Assembly: GCF_004354365.1 (NCBI RefSeq)
Contig: NZ_SJCY01000002.1
Coordinates: 124,001-188,000, forward strand
Reading direction: 5' to 3'
DNA length: 64,000 nucleotides
From: Pedobacter changchengzhani
GTDB lineage: Bacteria > Bacteroidota > Bacteroidia > Sphingobacteriales > Sphingobacteriaceae
The notes beneath the pieces were generated by a model, which was not told the origin of the DNA, searched no databases, and worked only from the letters and a program-made list of their open reading frames with translations. Shown here piece by piece: positions 60,877 to 64,000 of this stretch. How positions within the stretch are numbered: position 1 is the stretch's first letter; each line of letters opens with the position of its first letter. A program made the position numbers and the translations under genes.

Positions 60877-61977
60877 ATGAACGAATTTACGCTGGGTATA
60901 GAAGAAGAGTATATGGTAATTGATCCCGTTACCCGAGAACTTACTTCTCATGATCAAAAAATTGTAGAAGCTGCACAAAAAATTCATAAAGACCAAGTTA
61001 AGGCAGAAATGCACCAAGCTGTGGTTGAAGTAGGTACAGGCATTTGTAAAAATACCACCGAAGCGCGGAAGCAAATTTCGCAACTCCGCTACACCGTTTC
61101 TCAATTAGCAGGCGAACAAGGTTTACGCATTGGCGCTGCGGGCACGCATCCATTTTCGCACTGGGCAAAACAATTGATTACTGAACATCCTCGCTACAAC
61201 GAAATTGTAAACGAATTGCAAGAAGCCGCTCGTTCTAACTTAATTTTTGGCTTGCATGTTCACGTTGGTTTTCAATCCAGAGAGCTTGCCATACACATTG
61301 CAAACCAGGTTCGCTATTTTTTACCGCATGTTTTTGCGCTATCTACCAATTCTCCTTTTTGGGAATCGAGAAATACAGGCTATAAATCTTATAGAACCAA
61401 AATCTTCGATAAATTTCCACGTACCGGAATTCCTGATATTTTTAACAGTATTGAAGATTATGACAATTATGTAAAATTGCTGATTAAAACCAATTGCATG
61501 GATAATGCAAAGAAAATTTGGTGGGACATTAGAGTACATCCGTTTTTTGATACCGTTGAATTCAGAATTTGCGATTGCCCAATGTTGATTGATGAAACCA
61601 TGGCATTTACAGCACTATTTCAGGCTTTATGTGCTAAACTTTATAAACTGCGCTTGCAGAATATGGAGTTCATCAGTTATTCACGGGCTTTAATTAACGA
61701 AAATAAATGGCGGGCTGCACGTTACGGAATTGATGGAAATTTAATTGATTTTGGTAAAGAGATGGAAGTAAATTGTCGCAATTTAGTACTCGAGCTTTTA
61801 GATTTTGTAGATGACGTGGTAGATGAATTGGGTTGCCGAGAAGACTTAAATTACATTCATAAAATATTAGAACATGGTACCGGCGCCGATAGGCAGTTGG
61901 CAGTTTATGCGCAAACAGGTAACTTTGAATCGGTGGTAGATTACATTACCACGCAAACACTGATAGGTGCAAAGTAA
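60877..61977 (+). CDS. carboxylate-amine ligase, glutamate-cysteine ligase type 2 (YbdK-like)
   Basis: The 366-residue protein belongs to the GCS2 family. It starts TLGIEEEYMVIDPVTREL with the GIEEE metal residues, and has FGLHVHVGFQS, an FxxAYRTKIFD-like block (KSYRTKIFDKFPRTGIP), FEFRICDCPM and the WRAARYGIDG C-terminal pattern. E. coli YbdK has weak gamma-glutamyl-cysteine ligase activity; many members use other amines. Here it lies 29 bp after the ATP-grasp gene and seven bases before the amidotransferase gene, so it probably makes an amide of glutamate or another acid for a dedicated pathway. Confidence 0.88.
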   Translation: MNEFTLGIEEEYMVIDPVTRELTSHDQKIVEAAQKIHKDQVKAEMHQAVVEVGTGICKNTTEARKQISQLRYTVSQLAGEQGLRIGAAGTHPFSHWAKQLITEHPRYNEIVNELQEAARSNLIFGLHVHVGFQSRELAIHIANQVRYFLPHVFALSTNSPFWESRNTGYKSYRTKIFDKFPRTGIPDIFNSIEDYDNYVKLLIKTNCMDNAKKIWWDIRVHPFFDTVEFRICDCPMLIDETMAFTALFQALCAKLYKLRLQNMEFISYSRALINENKWRAARYGIDGNLIDFGKEMEVNCRNLVLELLDFVDDVVDELGCREDLNYIHKILEHGTGADRQLAVYAQTGNFESVVDYITTQTLIGAK

Positions 61978-61984
61978 TTTTACA

Positions 61985-62812
61985 ATGAACAAAACAAGCT
62001 TAAAAGTTGCCGTTATAGATTTGAATAATGGTGCGCCAAACCAAGGCATGCGCGGCATTCAAGAAATTTTATCCCGTTTTAAAACCGAACATAATATCGA
62101 TCTTACTTTTGATATTTTTGATTTAAGACAAAAAGGAGAAATTCCGAGTATTAATTATGACGCCTACATTTCTAGTGGCGGACCAGGAAGCCCGTTGGAA
62201 AGTGAAGGCGAAAAATGGGAGAACGATTTCTTCAATCTGTTAGATCAAATTGAAAATTTTAACACCCAAAATAACGAAAAAAAGAAATATGCTTTTCTAA
62301 TTTGTCACTCCTTTCAATTGGCATGCCGAAAATATATGTTAGGGAATGTTACCGAAAGACGATCGAATGCTTTTGGAATTTTTCCCATAACCTTAACCGA
62401 AGATGGCGAAAAAGATAGTGTTTTTAGTGGCATCACAAATCCTTTCTTTTCTGTTGATAGTAGGGATTGGCAAGTTATAGAACCAGACTTTAATGATTTT
62501 GATGAAAAAGGAGCTAAACTTTTAGCAATAGAGAAAGAGCGCAAACATGTTAATTTGGAGCGTTGTATGATGTCTATCCGTTTCACTAACGAAATTATTG
62601 GCACTCAATTTCATCCAGAAGCAGACCCTGTGGGCATGAAAATGTATTTACTACAGGAAGATAAAAAGAAAGCCATTACCGATTTACATGGCGAAGCAAA
62701 ATACCTCGACATGCTAAATAGTTTAGATGATCCTGCTAGGATTGTACTTACCCAAAGTATTATTTTACCAAATTTTTTAAAACGAGCAGTCGGAAATTTG
62801 CTTTCCAAATAG
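61985..62812 (+). CDS. class I glutamine amidotransferase-like protein
   Basis: I choose ATG 61985 (MNKTSLKVAV; 275 residues) over the GTG at 61967, which lies inside the upstream gene's last codons. The triad is visible: Cys107 in FLICHSFQL, His210 and Glu212 in TQFHPEADP. SSGGPGSPL (63-71) is the oxyanion-loop region. The Gly after the nucleophile cysteine of most family members (G-x-C-x-G) is replaced (ICHSF), so activity may be hydrolysis of a gamma-glutamyl bond rather than ammonia delivery. It follows the carboxylate-amine ligase gene by seven bases and is certainly co-transcribed. Confidence 0.85.
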   Translation: MNKTSLKVAVIDLNNGAPNQGMRGIQEILSRFKTEHNIDLTFDIFDLRQKGEIPSINYDAYISSGGPGSPLESEGEKWENDFFNLLDQIENFNTQNNEKKKYAFLICHSFQLACRKYMLGNVTERRSNAFGIFPITLTEDGEKDSVFSGITNPFFSVDSRDWQVIEPDFNDFDEKGAKLLAIEKERKHVNLERCMMSIRFTNEIIGTQFHPEADPVGMKMYLLQEDKKKAITDLHGEAKYLDMLNSLDDPARIVLTQSIILPNFLKRAVGNLLSK

Positions 62813-62882
62813 TTGCTTAATTGCATGGCACAGAAGATAAACATCATCTTTATTACTTCGAGATATTATAACCATAAATAGT

Positions 62883-64000
62883 ATGATACCAGCGTTGCGT
62901 GAGAAATACAACCGAGAATTTACGATAGAAAAGTATGAAAATTTTCTAGCTAAGCTTGAGGAAGGTTACTTTGATATCCCATTTAGGGTTGCAGAAACAC
63001 CCATTTTTATTCCAAAAGCACTAAAGGAAAAATTGATCGCTGCTGGCGAAGAAATTATAAAACTAATTAAACAGCCAAATTTTAAAGAGCTTACTCAAAA
63101 ATCCATCCCAGCAAACTGGACTGTACCCAATGAAAATGACCAACCGCACTTTTTAACATTCGATTTCGGTATTTGTAAGGATGAAAACGGAGAGTTGACA
63201 CCGATGCTAATCGAGATGCAGGGTTTCCCTTCGCTGTACGGTTTTCAAGTTCATTTAGCAAATACTTTTAAAAGCTGTTTCAATATTGATGCTTCTGTTA
63301 ACTACTTCCCTAATGGGATGGATGAAGCAAAATATATTGATTTGTTTAAAAAAGTTGTGATTGGAAAGCACCAGCCTCATGAAGTTGCAATAATGGATGT
63401 TGATGCCCTAAATCAAAAAACAGCAATAGATTTTTATGTTACCCAAAAAATGCTAGGTGTTAAAATATTAGCGCTCGAAGACATCAAAAAAGTTGGTAAA
63501 AAGCTATTTTACGAGGAGGATGGAAAGAAAATTCAATTAAAAAGAATTTACAACCGCCTCATTTTCGACGAAGTAGCGAACAACACAACAATTTTTAAAA
63601 ACAGTTTCGATCCACGCGAAGATATTGAGGTAGAATGGGTAACGCATCCAAACTGGTTTTACCGAATTAGCAAATACACTATGCCTTTTTTGAATAGTAA
63701 ATTTGTACCCGAAACACGATTTCTAAATCAAATAGAAACCATCCCGACCGATTTAGAAAACTACGTTTTAAAACCGCTATTCTCTTTTGCCGGCATGGGC
63801 GTTATTATAGAAGTTACAGAAAAAGACATTACAAACATTCCAGACCCAGAAAATTGGATTTTACAACGAAAAGTGAGTTACGAGCCCGCGGTGCAATCGC
63901 CAAGTGGTGGTGTAAAAGCAGAAATTAGAATGATGTATTTATGGGCAGATGGAGAAGAACCGAAACTGTGCATTAATTTAGCACGTTTAAGTAGAGGGAA
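62883..64000 (+). CDS. second ATP-grasp-like protein, partial at window end
   Basis: The frame opens with ATG 62883 and runs off the window after 372 codons. Late in the visible part are ATP-grasp motifs: YVLKPLFSFAGMGVII with Lys297 and the glycine loop, NWILQRKVSYEP (Q-x-K adenine-side motif) and EIRMMYLWADGEEP followed by LARLSRG, seen in glutathionylspermidine-synthase-like and circularly permuted ATP-grasp proteins. The N-terminal part (1-290) is not recognised. It follows the amidotransferase gene by 70 bp. The family assignment is moderate; the end of the gene is not seen. Confidence 0.7.
   Translation, partial: MIPALREKYNREFTIEKYENFLAKLEEGYFDIPFRVAETPIFIPKALKEKLIAAGEEIIKLIKQPNFKELTQKSIPANWTVPNENDQPHFLTFDFGICKDENGELTPMLIEMQGFPSLYGFQVHLANTFKSCFNIDASVNYFPNGMDEAKYIDLFKKVVIGKHQPHEVAIMDVDALNQKTAIDFYVTQKMLGVKILALEDIKKVGKKLFYEEDGKKIQLKRIYNRLIFDEVANNTTIFKNSFDPREDIEVEWVTHPNWFYRISKYTMPFLNSKFVPETRFLNQIETIPTDLENYVLKPLFSFAGMGVIIEVTEKDITNIPDPENWILQRKVSYEPAVQSPSGGVKAEIRMMYLWADGEEPKLCINLARLSRG

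Overview
The window looks like chromosomal DNA of a Bacteroidetes bacterium, most likely Sphingobacteriaceae (Pedobacter-like). The evidence is low GC, gene families typical of the phylum (DUF4920, DUF4834, DUF6702, DUF4476, DUF3472, DUF4369-thioredoxin, MG2/TonB-plug proteins, YfhO), signal peptides ending in A-Q, and -7 boxes of the Bacteroidetes form TAnnTTTG. I saw no rRNA, tRNA, CRISPR array, phage or intact insertion sequence. The genus is inferred from memory of gene content, not from a search.

Layout. 0-8.7 kb: DUF4920 protein, a small membrane protein, a CPBP protease, ilvE, a SerB-like phosphatase carrying a trimmed SerA remnant and coupled to an SDR, an arginase-fold protein with damaged metal site, a DUF4143 ATPase remnant, and a secreted thioredoxin-like protein. 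8.6-9.4 kb: tandem array 1. 9.5-16.3 kb: purD, a 2,4-dienoyl-CoA reductase and an enoyl-CoA isomerase-like protein separated by tandem array 3, an MG2/plug protein, and dcd. 16.4-19.5 kb: phosphopantetheinyl transferase, lipB, an SGNH lipoprotein and two small membrane proteins. 19.5-26.6 kb: the RDD / SpoIIM / membrane / DUF4129 / DUF4350 / MoxR / DUF58 locus. 26.6-33.0 kb: a glycosyltransferase, a YfhO protein, a GbsR/MarR regulator with a clear operator, a DCC thiol protein and a TIGR01777 epimerase. 33.3-37.3 kb: DUF4834, YwbE, DUF3472 and uvrB. 37.4-38.5 kb: a 47-bp palindrome and tandem array 2. 38.4-45.4 kb: M1 peptidase, HupE-like and DUF6702 proteins, upp, yjjG, and small conserved proteins. 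45.5-51.6 kb: a cell-surface glycan block (flippase, two methyltransferases, three glycosyltransferases). 51.6-57.9 kb: a kinase-like unknown, typA, a CDGSH protein, two unknowns, an oxidoreductase and a potassium channel. 58.0-64.0 kb: two esterases followed by ATP-grasp, GCS2-type carboxylate-amine ligase, class I glutamine amidotransferase and a second ATP-grasp-like gene cut by the window end.

What stands out. (1) The 58.9-64 kb ligase cluster looks like a dedicated pathway for an uncharacterised small peptide or amide. (2) Two tandem arrays 28 kb apart share the same 33-nt palindrome, yet each repeats the 3' end of its own neighbouring gene, as if gene tails plus terminator hairpins had been amplified. 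A third tail duplication brackets the DUF4143 remnant behind the arginase-like gene. (3) Two enzymes look repurposed: the arginase-like protein lacks three of six metal ligands, and the SerB-like protein carries SerA flanking domains without the NAD-binding domain. (4) A 10-bp-arm operator overlaps the GbsR/MarR gene's own promoter, and several genes have -7 boxes only 3-8 nt before the start codon, suggesting leaderless mRNAs.
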